A stretch of DNA of 64,000 bases. Origin: Hyphomicrobiales bacterium. Its GTDB lineage: Bacteria > Pseudomonadota > Alphaproteobacteria > Rhizobiales > Xanthobacteraceae. The DNA lies in the NCBI GenBank assembly GCA_003169835.1, contig PNAI01000036.1, forward strand, positions 1-64,000, written 5' to 3'. Shown here piece by piece: positions 1 to 9,123 of the stretch (its first letter is position 1; each line of letters begins with the position of its first letter). The notes beneath the pieces are model-generated. The model was given only the letters and a program-made list of their open reading frames with translations. It was not told the DNA's origin and did no database searches. A program made the translations under genes and the position numbers.

Positions 1-208
1 AAAATGCAACTGTAATGCTAGGATCTTTCGCAATACGAATTGAATTCTGCCCACCGGCGGGACCGCCCATCGGGGGTACCATGAGCGATTGAATATTTAA
101 TGGGATTTTGTGTCACGCATCGGAACTTGATTTGATTTGCGATCGAGCAGACTATGTGCGGAATGTTTGCACCTAGCAGCGACACGCACATAGATTTGGA
201 GGACCGCC
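1..208. other. Leader region with no recognised gene
   Basis: I see no convincing gene here. The stretch is relatively AT-rich and contains the upstream region of the gene starting at 209, including a GGAGG ribosome binding site about 8 bases before its ATG. The end of any upstream gene lies outside the window. Confidence 0.5.
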
Positions 209-1099
209 ATGGCAAGCTTGCATCGAGTCAAGATCGCTCCCAAGGGTATGGGACTCAATGATTTTGTAGCGCATCAGGAAGGTTTTTTTGCCGCCGAAGG
301 GCTCGACGTTGAATTCGATTGGAAGACATTCAAGGGAACGCAATCGAGCTGGAAGGGGTTGAATTATTTTGAGCGACCGCAGGACAAGCCCTACACGGAA
401 TCCAAAGAAGACGTGATCCAGGGCGCCTGCGTCTGGGGCACGATCTGCAACGCCAGCGCAGGCATGGGCCGCGTGGTGGCGGATGCGTACGGCGATTCAC
501 CCTGGGCGATCTTCGTGCGGCCCGACTCGAAAATCCGCAAACCGGAAGATCTCAAGGACATCCCGATTTCCGTCGGCATGCGCGCAGGCAGCCATTTCAA
601 CGTGCCGTACCGGCTGGAAAAATATTTGCCGCTCGAACACATCAAGGTCGTCAATACCGGCGGCTTTGGCGCGCGCTTGAAGGCGCTGCTCGACGGCGAA
701 GTGGAAGCCGCGAGCCTTCTGCCGCCGCAGATCGCCATGGCTGAGCAATTGGGTCTGCGTAAGATCATCGAGGACACGTTCCATACGCTCTGGTGGGTGC
801 CGGAGAGTGCGTCTCCCGAGGGCGTGCGCGGTTATCTCAACGCGCTCCAGCGCGCCGAAGAAGCAATGGACAAGAACGAGCAGAAATATCTGCCTCTTTG
901 GAAACACTCAGTGCCGGCTGAATTTGCCGACTACCGCCCGTGGGATTTTACGAAATTCGGCCGTGGCGAGCGCTTTGTCTATAAGCGCATTCCGCAAAAG
1001 GAGTTTGACGACACCATGGCCCAGGTAAAGCGCTGGGGTCTCGATCGATACCTCAAAGAGCGTGATTTTGAAAAGCTGACCTGCCCCACCGCAGCCTGA
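209..1099 (+). CDS. Periplasmic-binding-protein-like protein without a signal peptide (NMT1/THI5/SsuA fold)
   Basis: 296 residues. The opening resembles the NMT1/THI5/SsuA binding-protein family: a short first strand, then 'GLNDFVAHQEGFFAAEGLDV' at about residues 15-34, the usual 'protein approaches ligand, deeper into the cleft' start. A domain-hinge stretch near residues 105-125 and a helix 'GEVEAASLLPP' near 167 also fit. No signal peptide or lipobox is visible: the N-terminus runs straight into the fold. The product is probably cytosolic and may act as a sensor or as an enzyme of the dihydroxyphthalate-decarboxylase type rather than as a transporter component. No permease or ATPase is adjacent. 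The strong GGAGG ribosome site supports this start. Substrate unknown; the aromatic-acid genes next door suggest an aromatic ligand. Confidence 0.7.
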   Translation: MASLHRVKIAPKGMGLNDFVAHQEGFFAAEGLDVEFDWKTFKGTQSSWKGLNYFERPQDKPYTESKEDVIQGACVWGTICNASAGMGRVVADAYGDSPWAIFVRPDSKIRKPEDLKDIPISVGMRAGSHFNVPYRLEKYLPLEHIKVVNTGGFGARLKALLDGEVEAASLLPPQIAMAEQLGLRKIIEDTFHTLWWVPESASPEGVRGYLNALQRAEEAMDKNEQKYLPLWKHSVPAEFADYRPWDFTKFGRGERFVYKRIPQKEFDDTMAQVKRWGLDRYLKERDFEKLTCPTAA

Positions 1100-1211
1100 T
1101 CATTTGGCTTCCACATGCATGGCGGCCGTTCTTGAATGGACGACAACGCGTCCCGTAAAGTCGAATCAAGTCGCCTGAACCGAAGTTCAATACCGCGTCG
1201 CGCAGTTCCAT

Positions 1212-2549
1212 CTACGTCTTTTTTCGCAGATCCTTCACCCGCACCGCCTTGCCCTGAGAACGCGGCATCTCGCCGGGCGCCTTGATCGCCACCTCGCAGG
1301 TGAGGCCGATGTGCGCCTTGATATGCCGCACAACTTCTGCCGCCTTCTGGCCACGCGAAACGTCATCGGCCAGCGCGCCGGGCGTCATTTCGACTTCCAC
1401 CGTCATGGCGTCCAGCGTGCCTTCGCGCGTGAGCACGATCTGGTAGTGCGGCGCGACACCAGGGAAGCCGACCAGGAGTGCCTCTACCTGCGACGGATAA
1501 ACGTTGACGCCGCGGATGATCATCATGTCGTCGTCGCGGCCGGTCACGCGCATGATGCGAACATGCGTGCGGCCGCAGGCGCACGGCTCGCGCGTGAGCC
1601 GGGTGATATCGCGCGAGCGATAGCGCACCATCGGTAGCGCCTGCTTGGTCAGCGTGGTGATGACGAGTTCGCCCGGTTCGCCTTCAGGGACGGGCTCAAG
1701 GGTCTTGGGATCGATCGCCTCGAACAGGAAATGATCCTCCCACGCGTGCAACCCGTTGCGCGCCACGCCGCATTCGCAGGCCACCCCCGGTCCGATGATC
1801 TCGGACAGGCCATAGAGATCGACCGCCGTGATGCCGAGTCGCGCTTCGAGATCGTGGCGCATGGCGTCGCTCCACGGCTCCGCGCCGAAAATACCGAGCC
1901 GCACCGGCAGCTTGCGGATATCGACGCCCATGCCTTCGGCGACCTCCGCGATGTTGAGCGCGTAGGACGGCGTCGCGCACAGGACATGCGCGCCGAAATC
2001 CTGCAGCAGTGTCACTTGCCGCTCGGTCATGCCGCCGGAGACCGGCACGACCGTGCAGCCAAGGCGCTCCGCGCCGTAATGCGCGCCCAGTCCGCCGGTG
2101 AACAGGCCATAGCCGTAGCCGTTGTGCAGGATATCACCCGGCCGCGTGCCGGCGCAGGCGAAGCAGCGCGCCATCAGGTCGGCCCAGAGTTTGATGTCGT
2201 CGCTTGTGTAGCCCACCACGGTTGCCTTGCCGGTCGTGCCTGAGGAGGCGTGCAGCCGGACCACCTGCTCGCGCGGCACCGCGAAAAGACCAAAGGGATA
2301 TGTATCTCGCAGATCGGCCTTGGTCGCGAACGGAAAGCGCGCAATGTCGGCCAGCGTCTTGAGCTGCTCTGGCCTGGCACCCGCCTTGTCGAATTTGGCG
2401 CGGACATGCGGGACCTTGCTGTAGGCGAGCGCCAGCGTCTGTTTGAGGCGCGCGAGTTGCAGCGCCACCAGTTCCGTGCGCGGCATGGTTTCGGCCTTGC
2501 GGTCGAACATGTAGTCCTGCGTGTCGGTGGCGGCGCTTATGTTGCTCAT
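1212..2549 (-). CDS. paaK: Phenylacetate-CoA ligase-type aryl-CoA ligase (AMP-forming)
   Basis: 445 residues, close to the usual PaaK length of about 435. It activates an aromatic carboxylic acid with ATP and CoA in the cytosol. The phosphate-binding loop 'SSGTTGKATVVGYT' lies at residues 102-115. The PaaK-like 'DLYGLSEIIGPGVACEC' and the C-terminal 'RDDDMMIIRGVNVYPSQVE' hinge/lysine-domain motif are also present. It is divergent from the DpgC-like gene at 2640, separated by about 90 bases, so the two probably share a promoter region. The ring substrate could be phenylacetate or a hydroxylated phenylacetate. No other paa genes (paaABCDE) are visible, so the classical phenylacetate epoxidation route is not encoded here. 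Confidence 0.88.
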   Translation of the reverse strand: MSNISAATDTQDYMFDRKAETMPRTELVALQLARLKQTLALAYSKVPHVRAKFDKAGARPEQLKTLADIARFPFATKADLRDTYPFGLFAVPREQVVRLHASSGTTGKATVVGYTSDDIKLWADLMARCFACAGTRPGDILHNGYGYGLFTGGLGAHYGAERLGCTVVPVSGGMTERQVTLLQDFGAHVLCATPSYALNIAEVAEGMGVDIRKLPVRLGIFGAEPWSDAMRHDLEARLGITAVDLYGLSEIIGPGVACECGVARNGLHAWEDHFLFEAIDPKTLEPVPEGEPGELVITTLTKQALPMVRYRSRDITRLTREPCACGRTHVRIMRVTGRDDDMMIIRGVNVYPSQVEALLVGFPGVAPHYQIVLTREGTLDAMTVEVEMTPGALADDVSRGQKAAEVVRHIKAHIGLTCEVAIKAPGEMPRSQGKAVRVKDLRKKT

Positions 2550-2639
2550 GGAAACATCGATCTTAGAAAGTGGCAGAGGTATAGTAACAGCGGTTTTGGC
2601 CCGGTGAACCCCAAAACCTCAGCGCCCCGGAGTGCAGGA

Positions 2640-4052
2640 ATGATTGCCAACGACAACATCTCCAGTGCAGTAGAAACGCTCACGGCGGCGGGGCTAGCCG
2701 CGGACGAAGCAAACCGCTGGCTGAAATCGGCGCCGGGGGAGGGCGCTAATTTTGTCGCCGATTGCGGGACGTTCTCGAATTTTTGGACCCAATCGTCGCG
2801 CTTGCTGGGCATCTTGCCGCGGCCGGCGGCCCGGCAGGACTGCGAGCGCGCCGCCTCGCGTGTGATCCAGGAGGCGGCGCGCAATGCACGCGTGCGGTTT
2901 CTGCGTCGCCATGGCGACGCGGTCTACGATGCTTTGACAGACAAACGCTCCCGCTTCGTGCGGGTCGAGGAGTTGGTCGTCACCGCGGCACGAAATTTCC
3001 CCGGTCTCGTCCCGACGCCGCAGGAAATCGCGCAGGAAGACGGCTGCCTGCAGAGCGAGAAGGCGGGACTGGAAATTGACCAGGGCTTGTTGCTTTCGGG
3101 CTTCCTCGGCAGCGAGCGCTCGGGCCGGCATCTGTGCCACGCCATGCTGCTGCCGCGGTCAGAAGCGCGAGCGATGCTTCCGGAATTTGCCAAGGAGAAC
3201 GCGGTCAGACTGCCCGGCGCCTCGATCGCGCGGCACGGCAAGGCCGCGATTGTAACGTTTGAAAATCCGCGCTTCCTCAACGCCGAGGACCAGACCACGC
3301 TGGACGGCATGGAAACCTGCGTCGATCTCGCGCTGCTCGATCCCGCGATCGAAGTCGCCGTGTTGCGCGGCAATGTGGTCGAACATCCCAAATACAAGGA
3401 CCGGCGCGTGTTCGGTTCCGGCATCAATCTCACGCACCTCTATCACGGCCGCATTCCATTTCTCTGGTATCTCCAGCGCGACCTCGGCTACGTGAACAAA
3501 CTCTATCGCGGCCTTGCGCTTGCCGACGACGCGCCGCCCGACGAGTTCGGCGGATTGACCATCGAGAAGCCCTGGATCGCGGCGGTGGAGACATTCGCGA
3601 TCGGCGGCCATTGCCAGATCCTGCTCGCGGTGGACTACGTGCTGGCCGAAAAGACGGCATACATGACATTGCCGGCGCGCAAGGAAGGCATCATTCCGGG
3701 CGCCGCCAACATGCGGCTGCCGCGCGCGGTCGGCGATCGCATCGCGCGTCAGGCGATCCAGTACGAGCGCCGCTTCGAATGCGACAGCCCGGAAGGCCGC
3801 TTGATCTGTGACGAGATCGTCGAGACCGGCACCATGGACGCTGCCATCGAGCGTGTCGTCGTGGGATTGACCAGCTCGGGCGTGGTTAGCGCGGCCTCCA
3901 ACCGGCGCGCATTTCGCATCACGCAGGAACCGCTCGATATGTTCCGAAATTATTTCGCGGTCTATGCGCGCGAGCAGGCGTTTTGCCATTTCAGCCCGGC
4001 GCTTATTTCCAACTTGGAAAAATATTGGAATGCGCAGAACCGCAAGCCTTGA
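2640..4052 (+). CDS. DpgC-like (3,5-dihydroxyphenyl)acetyl-CoA 1,2-dioxygenase, crotonase superfamily
   Basis: 470 residues. The long helical N-terminal domain followed by a crotonase core matches DpgC, the cofactor- and metal-free dioxygenase of vancomycin-type antibiotic synthesis. Diagnostic stretches include 'YDALTDKRSRFVRVEEL' (96-112), 'EIDQGLLLSGFL' (145-156), 'NAEDQTTLDGMETCVDLALL' (214-233), 'RRVFGSGINLTHLYHG' (255-270) and 'FAIGGHCQILL' (319-329). The last two provide the oxyanion-hole segments, and the Gln of GGHCQ corresponds to an active-site Gln of DpgC as I recall it. I chose ATG 2640 because longer in-frame starts run antisense through paaK. With the PaaK-type ligase beside it, the likely substrate is a hydroxyphenylacetyl-CoA, used here in catabolism rather than antibiotic synthesis; that is inference. 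Confidence 0.82.
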   Translation: MIANDNISSAVETLTAAGLAADEANRWLKSAPGEGANFVADCGTFSNFWTQSSRLLGILPRPAARQDCERAASRVIQEAARNARVRFLRRHGDAVYDALTDKRSRFVRVEELVVTAARNFPGLVPTPQEIAQEDGCLQSEKAGLEIDQGLLLSGFLGSERSGRHLCHAMLLPRSEARAMLPEFAKENAVRLPGASIARHGKAAIVTFENPRFLNAEDQTTLDGMETCVDLALLDPAIEVAVLRGNVVEHPKYKDRRVFGSGINLTHLYHGRIPFLWYLQRDLGYVNKLYRGLALADDAPPDEFGGLTIEKPWIAAVETFAIGGHCQILLAVDYVLAEKTAYMTLPARKEGIIPGAANMRLPRAVGDRIARQAIQYERRFECDSPEGRLICDEIVETGTMDAAIERVVVGLTSSGVVSAASNRRAFRITQEPLDMFRNYFAVYAREQAFCHFSPALISNLEKYWNAQNRKP

Positions 4053-4065
4053 TCGTTCTCATTTG

Positions 4066-5358
4066 CTATTTCATGAAGTTCGGTAGCCAGGTCGCAAGTC
4101 CGGGAAACGCCACGACCAGCGCAAGCAGAACGACCAGTGCGACGGTGAACGGCATCAAACCGTTGAATATGGTTCCGATCGATATGTGCCGCAACAGGTT
4201 CTTCACGACGAAGATATTCATGCCGACCGGGGGGCTAATGAGCCCGATCTGGACGACGATCACGATGATGATGCCGAACCAGATCGGGTCATAGCCGAGC
4301 GCAATCACGACCGGGAAGAACAGCGGCACGGTTAGGAGGATCATCGAAAGTTCCTCCATCGCGGTGCCGAGCACCACATAGATCACGCAGATGGCGACGA
4401 TCACCATCACCGGCGTAGCGTTGAAGAGGAGGACGAAGCGCTTCAGATCGGCGGGCATGGTTGTGTAGTTGATAAAGTTCGCGAACAGCAGCGCGCCGAT
4501 CAAAATCATGAACAGCATGGATGTGGTGGCGGCGCTCTCGATCAAAACCTCGGACAGGATGCGCCAAGTCAAGACGCGGCGAGCGAGCGCGAACACGAAC
4601 GCTCCGCCCGCGCCGATACCAGCGCCCTCGGTCGCCGTGAATACGCCGATGTAGATGCCGCCGATCACAAGCAGGAACAGCACGATGACCGGCCAGATGA
4701 GCTTGAGCGACTCCAGCCGTTCGGGCCACGGACGTCGTTCGGCGGGTGGGCCGGCGTCGGGATCGCGCCAGGTCATATATTTCACGGCGAGGCAGAGCAT
4801 GACGGTCGCCACGAGGCCCGGGATGATTCCGGCGGCGAACAGTTTGCCGATGTTCGTCTCTGTCATGATGCCGTAGATCACCATGATGACGGAAGGCGGG
4901 ATCAGGATGCCGAGTGTGCCGCCCCCGGCGATTGATCCGACCGAGAGCGCATCCTTGTAGCCATATTTCTGCATTGAGGGATAAGAGACCTTGGTGAAAG
5001 TTGCGGCAGTTGCAATCGAAGACCCGCAGATCGCGCCGAAACCTGCACATGCAATGATAGTGGACATGGCGAGTCCACCGCGGCGATGGCCGAGGAAGCA
5101 ATAGGCGGCGTAATAGAGCTCGTCGGAAAGTTTTGCGCGCACTACAAAATTGCCCATAAGAATGAAAAGCGGGATCACGGACAGCGTATAGCTTTGGCCG
5201 GTCTCGTAAGTGACCTGCGCGATCATCGACGATGCGGCGTTGAAATTGACCATGTAGCCGACGCCGACAAAGCCGACGATGCCCATGCAAAATGCCATCG
5301 GCACGCGAAGAAGAGCGAGCGCGAAGAAAGCCGCAAAGCCGACGAGCGTTTCGATCAC
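4066..5358 (-). CDS. dctM: TRAP transporter large membrane subunit (DctM family)
   Basis: 430 residues with about a dozen hydrophobic segments, the normal DctM size. This subunit forms the Na+/H+-coupled transport channel in the inner membrane. 'GGTLGILIPPSVIMVIYG' (about residues 145-162) is the typical DctM family stretch, and 'LISPPVGMNIFVVK' near the C-terminus is also characteristic. Its start overlaps the stop of the small subunit gene by four bases (ATGA), so the two are translationally coupled. Order in the operon is dctP-dctQ-dctM. It ends convergent with the DpgC-like gene. Confidence 0.93.
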   Translation of the reverse strand: MIETLVGFAAFFALALLRVPMAFCMGIVGFVGVGYMVNFNAASSMIAQVTYETGQSYTLSVIPLFILMGNFVVRAKLSDELYYAAYCFLGHRRGGLAMSTIIACAGFGAICGSSIATAATFTKVSYPSMQKYGYKDALSVGSIAGGGTLGILIPPSVIMVIYGIMTETNIGKLFAAGIIPGLVATVMLCLAVKYMTWRDPDAGPPAERRPWPERLESLKLIWPVIVLFLLVIGGIYIGVFTATEGAGIGAGGAFVFALARRVLTWRILSEVLIESAATTSMLFMILIGALLFANFINYTTMPADLKRFVLLFNATPVMVIVAICVIYVVLGTAMEELSMILLTVPLFFPVVIALGYDPIWFGIIIVIVVQIGLISPPVGMNIFVVKNLLRHISIGTIFNGLMPFTVALVVLLALVVAFPGLATWLPNFMK

Positions 5359-5870
5359 GCGCCTGGGCCCTCCCCGGGCACGCTCCGTTGCGGTTTACGG
5401 AACATGATGACGAGCAGTGAGATCGCAGTGAGTGCCATCAGGAAGCTCATCGAATAGGCGAGGTAAGCGAGCTTGTACTTGAGCTGGCCAGTGGTTTCGC
5501 CACCGGCATCCAAAACAATCGCGCGCAGCCAGAGCCGATAGGCGAGGTAGGAGGTCGCAACAAAGCCGAGCGCGCAGGCGATGATGTGCTGGATGCGCAA
5601 GACCCAGTCTGGTGCGATAGGATCGAACACATCGACGGTGACGTGCTCGTTGCGCAGCGTTACCAGCGGAAGCCCGGCGAATATCAGTGCCGCGAGCAGA
5701 GATTCGGTGATTTCGAACGCACCGAATATCGGTCGGAGAAAGAAATATCGCCCGATGACGTCCGCACAGGTGAGAAGCATTAAAAGGAACAGTACCGACG
5801 CGGCAACGAATCCCAATACGGGCACGACGACGCGGTCGAACTGGCTGAACGGTTGGCCTCCGTTGTTCAT
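5355..5870 (-). CDS. dctQ: TRAP transporter small membrane subunit (DctQ family)
   Basis: 171 residues with four predicted membrane segments, typical for DctQ. 'GRYFFLRPIFGAFEITE' (about 50-66) is the conserved family motif region. The protein partners with DctM and bridges it to the periplasmic receptor. It lies 77 bases downstream of the receptor gene and overlaps dctM by ATGA. Confidence 0.9.
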   Translation of the reverse strand: MNNGGQPFSQFDRVVVPVLGFVAASVLFLLMLLTCADVIGRYFFLRPIFGAFEITESLLAALIFAGLPLVTLRNEHVTVDVFDPIAPDWVLRIQHIIACALGFVATSYLAYRLWLRAIVLDAGGETTGQLKYKLAYLAYSMSFLMALTAISLLVIMFRKPQRSVPGEGPGA

Positions 5871-5947
5871 TCCCTCTGGCCCCTGTCAAACATTGCGGCA
5901 TCCCCCCGCGCACGGGATGCTGCAATGGAGCCGCCCCCTTAGCGGAC

Positions 5948-6970
5948 TTATTGCGTCGGCTTCGCGATCTCCGCGCGAAGTGCCGCGAGCGCTGCTGCGC
6001 CGTCCAAGCCTTTAGCCTTCGCCTTATCGGCCCAGGCTTTCTCGAGTCCTGCGGTGCGCGCCTTGATCTCGGTGACGAACTCGGGACTTGCATTTACAAT
6101 GGGGATTCCGGCGTCGCGCATCGCCTTCTCGCCGATCTTGTCGTGGGCGTCCCAGGCCTTGCCGGCGCGGCGCGCCAGCGCCTCGCCCGAGAGTTTGGTG
6201 ATCGCGGCCTTGTCGGCGTCGGAGATTTGCTTCCATTTGCCCTCGTTCATCACGAGGCCGAAGGTGACGTTGTAGAGGCCGCCGGGAATGAAGGTCGCGT
6301 GCTTGATGACCGGAACAAGCTTGAACGAGTATGCCGCTTCCTTCGGGAAGAACACGCCATCGGCAACGCCTTGACTCAGTAGTTCGTAAGATTCCGGCGC
6401 GGGCTTGAGCATCGGCACGCTGCCGAGCGCGCTTGCGACGTCGTTGACCAGGCCGCCGCCGACGCGGATCTTCATGCCTTCGAGATCTTTCAACGCCGCC
6501 ACGGGACGTTTGGTGTTGAAGATCTGGCCCGGGCCGTGGGTGAACACACCGATCAGGTGCAGGCCCTTGTACTCATCGAGCTTGGCGAGCATCCGCTCAT
6601 GGATGCGCCAGTACGCGATCGAAATAGATTCGGACGTGTCGCCGAGGAATGGAAATTCGGCAACGTCGGTGGCCACGAACCGGCCAGGCGTGTAACCGTT
6701 GGCGGAGAAGCCGATATCGGCAAGTCCATCCCTGACGGCGTCGTAGGTCTGCGGCGGCGCGACCACGGCCTTGGGCAGCAGATTGCACTTCACGCGGCTC
6801 TGCGTGACATCCTCCATGTCCTTGCAGAACGGCATGGTGATGTCGGCCGTGAGCAGATGCGACGGCGGCACCCAGGAATTCACGTTCAAGATAATTTGCG
6901 CATTCGCTGCAGTGATCGGAAACACCAGGGCACAGGCGAACGCGCCAAGCGCCACTCTGTTCAGTCGCAT
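5948..6970 (-). CDS. dctP: TRAP transporter periplasmic solute receptor (DctP family)
   Basis: 340 residues with a clear Sec signal peptide (positively charged start, hydrophobic core, cleavage after 'ANA'). It is the periplasmic receptor that delivers an organic acid to DctQM. The family arginine/ligand region '(GMKIRVGGGLVNDVASALGS)' near residues 165-184 is the hallmark 'L-KIR...' segment. Most TRAP receptors bind carboxylates. The nearby aryl-CoA ligases suggest an aromatic or phenylpropanoid acid, as for TarPQM of Rhodopseudomonas palustris; this is inference from context only. Confidence 0.9.
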   Translation of the reverse strand: MRLNRVALGAFACALVFPITAANAQIILNVNSWVPPSHLLTADITMPFCKDMEDVTQSRVKCNLLPKAVVAPPQTYDAVRDGLADIGFSANGYTPGRFVATDVAEFPFLGDTSESISIAYWRIHERMLAKLDEYKGLHLIGVFTHGPGQIFNTKRPVAALKDLEGMKIRVGGGLVNDVASALGSVPMLKPAPESYELLSQGVADGVFFPKEAAYSFKLVPVIKHATFIPGGLYNVTFGLVMNEGKWKQISDADKAAITKLSGEALARRAGKAWDAHDKIGEKAMRDAGIPIVNASPEFVTEIKARTAGLEKAWADKAKAKGLDGAAALAALRAEIAKPTQ

Positions 6971-7252
6971 GCTACCCTCCCTTTGCTGTCGTTTCTTTGC
7001 GTATCTCTACACGGGCCTATCCGGACGGCAAGCTGCATTCTCACGCGCCGACAGTGAATTTCTATATGCAAAATCGCGAAGTCTCGCTTAGTGCAATGCA
7101 TCAATTCGTCGAACAGCCCTACCAGGGGCATCATGGAATCTGCTTCATCGGCTTGTTATCGAAAACCACACGAAGGGCCCATGCAAGCTCTCAACAACTT
7201 ATCATCAGACCATCGATTTCTAGACGTCTAGCGGCCGCCCGATACGAAAAAA

Positions 7253-9112
7253 TCACGAGATTACGATCACATCGGCATCCGGTGTTGCTGCGAACAGCCG
7301 TTCGACTTCGGTTTTGCGGCGCTCCAATACGAGACGCTGGTTGACGTAACCCTTGTCGGTGATCTCGTTCGCGTCGATCGACGGTGGTTCGGTGAGCAAA
7401 AGCACACGCGCGATGCGCGTGCTCGTGCCGGGTTGGTCGATGTTCCAACGCGCGATCGTGCGGGTGATGTGTTTGAGCACGGCCGGATGGCTGGCAAGTT
7501 GCGCCGCGTCCGCGGGCGATGCGGATTTTGTCAGCGTTTGACAGCCGGCGAAATTGGGCCAAGCCAGGATGCCGACATATTCGCGGTCGGTACCGGCAAT
7601 GATGGCGTCCTGCAGCACCGGAGAACAGGCTGCGAGAACGCCGACGCGAAGTGAACCGACATAGACCCAAGTGCCGGTTGTCAGCTTGAAATCTTCGGCG
7701 AGCCGGCCGTCAAATATCAATCCCTTCGCAGGATCGGCGGTATCGGCAAATCGCACGGCGTCGCCCGGTCGGTAAAACCCTTCCTGGTCGAAAGCCAACA
7801 TGGTGAGATCGGGGCTTTTCCAATACCCCGGGGTCACGTTGGGACCGCGCACGCGGATTTCTTTTTTGTCGCCTGCGCGTACAAGCTTCAATTCGACGCC
7901 GGGCGCGGGCACGCCGATCACGCCGGCGCGATCGACAAGAAAATGCGAGGCCGCGGCCAATGGTGCGGTTTCCGTCGTGCCCCATGATGAAATCAGCGGG
8001 ATGCGCTCGCCCGTGACGCGCGCCGACACCGCTTCGAGCCGTGTCCAGATGTCTTGCGGCAACGCCGCTGCGGCGTAGAAGATCATGCGCAGCTTCAAGA
8101 AAAATGTGCGCGCCAGAGCATCGTCTTTTTCGAGAAACGGCAGGAGTGCTGCATACCCGGCCGGCACGTTGAAATAGATGGTCGGGGAAATTTCCGAGAT
8201 GTTGCGGACGGTCTCGCCCACGAGAGCCGGCACCGGCTTTCCGGCGTCAATGTAAAGCGTGCCGGCATTCCGCAGCACCATGTTGAAGTTGTGATTGCCG
8301 CCGAAGGTGTGATTCCACGGCAGCCAATCCACCAGCACGAGCGGCTGTTCCTCAAGGAACGGCCAGATCTGCGCGATCTGCTGCTGATTGGAGGTCAGCA
8401 TGCGGTGCGTGTTGATGACGCCCTTGGGAAATCCGGTCGAGCCCGAGGTGAAAAGGAATTTCGCGATGGTATCCGGGCGAATTGCAGCCACCGCCGTTTC
8501 GACGGTGTGTGTCGGTCGCGCTGCAGTGAGTTTATCGAACGGCGTGATGCGATCGAGATTGCCGGTGTTCGCGCTCGCAACGATCTCCACTTTGGAAAGA
8601 TTAAGCACGGCGAGTGCCTTGGCGAAGGGGCCGGTATCCGCCACGTAAATGAGACCGGGCGTCAGCAGTTCATGGATGTGCTTGAGCTTGCCGAAATCTT
8701 GGCTCTGCAGAGAATAGGCAACCGACACTGGCGCGACCGGAACACCTGCGCTCAAGCCCGCGAGCATCAGCAGTGCGTGCTCGATCGTGTTGCCCGAAAG
8801 GATCATCACCGGGCGTTCGGTGGATAATCCACGTTCGATCAGCGATGCTGCGATGGCATCGACCAGGCGGCGAGCCTCGGCATAAGTGATCTTGCGCCAG
8901 CCGGTGGCGTTTCGTTCGGCGAGAAACGTGCGGGAAGGTGCCGTCTCGACTGCGTTGCGGAATACCTTCGCCAGATTTTCTTCGAACGAAGCGAGTGGAG
9001 TTCTCGAGCGCAGCAAAATCGATCCGTCGGCAGATTTGGTCTGCTCGATGTCGGCTGGAGCAAACTTTATCGGCCGGATCGGCGCGCTTGCTGGTGGCGA
9101 AGGGCTGTTCAC
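7253..9112 (-). CDS. fcs: Feruloyl-CoA synthetase-like acyl-CoA ligase (AMP-binding)
   Basis: 619 residues from a GTG start. It is an ANL-superfamily ligase that would activate a hydroxycinnamic or related acid to its CoA ester. The P-loop 'FLFTSGSTGFPKGVINTH' is near residues 205-222, followed by 'LVDWLPWNHTFGGNHNFN' and 'SSWGTTETAPLA', all characteristic of the feruloyl-CoA synthase branch. 'FKLTTGTWVYVGSLR' marks the C-terminal domain. GTG 9112 is preferred because it follows a GAGG ribosome site and lies just after the thiolase stop codon. A longer ATG-initiated version (9187) would overlap the thiolase and adds unrelated residues. It is the last gene of the run fadB-like, thiolase, fcs. 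Confidence 0.85.
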   Translation of the reverse strand: MNSPSPPASAPIRPIKFAPADIEQTKSADGSILLRSRTPLASFEENLAKVFRNAVETAPSRTFLAERNATGWRKITYAEARRLVDAIAASLIERGLSTERPVMILSGNTIEHALLMLAGLSAGVPVAPVSVAYSLQSQDFGKLKHIHELLTPGLIYVADTGPFAKALAVLNLSKVEIVASANTGNLDRITPFDKLTAARPTHTVETAVAAIRPDTIAKFLFTSGSTGFPKGVINTHRMLTSNQQQIAQIWPFLEEQPLVLVDWLPWNHTFGGNHNFNMVLRNAGTLYIDAGKPVPALVGETVRNISEISPTIYFNVPAGYAALLPFLEKDDALARTFFLKLRMIFYAAAALPQDIWTRLEAVSARVTGERIPLISSWGTTETAPLAAASHFLVDRAGVIGVPAPGVELKLVRAGDKKEIRVRGPNVTPGYWKSPDLTMLAFDQEGFYRPGDAVRFADTADPAKGLIFDGRLAEDFKLTTGTWVYVGSLRVGVLAACSPVLQDAIIAGTDREYVGILAWPNFAGCQTLTKSASPADAAQLASHPAVLKHITRTIARWNIDQPGTSTRIARVLLLTEPPSIDANEITDKGYVNQRLVLERRKTEVERLFAATPDADVIVIS

Positions 9113-9123
9113 GATCCGATCCC

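Noticed and set aside
2250..2639. N-terminal extension of the DpgC-like gene
   Set aside because: The frame stays open upstream to 2250 but runs antisense through paaK, and the added residues resemble nothing in the family. ATG 2640 gives the normal start.
2640..4052. BoxC-type benzoyl-CoA dihydrodiol lyase for the crotonase-family gene
   Set aside because: The helical N-terminal domain and the RRVFGSGINL and GGHCQ segments fit DpgC, and no BoxA or BoxB gene is present.
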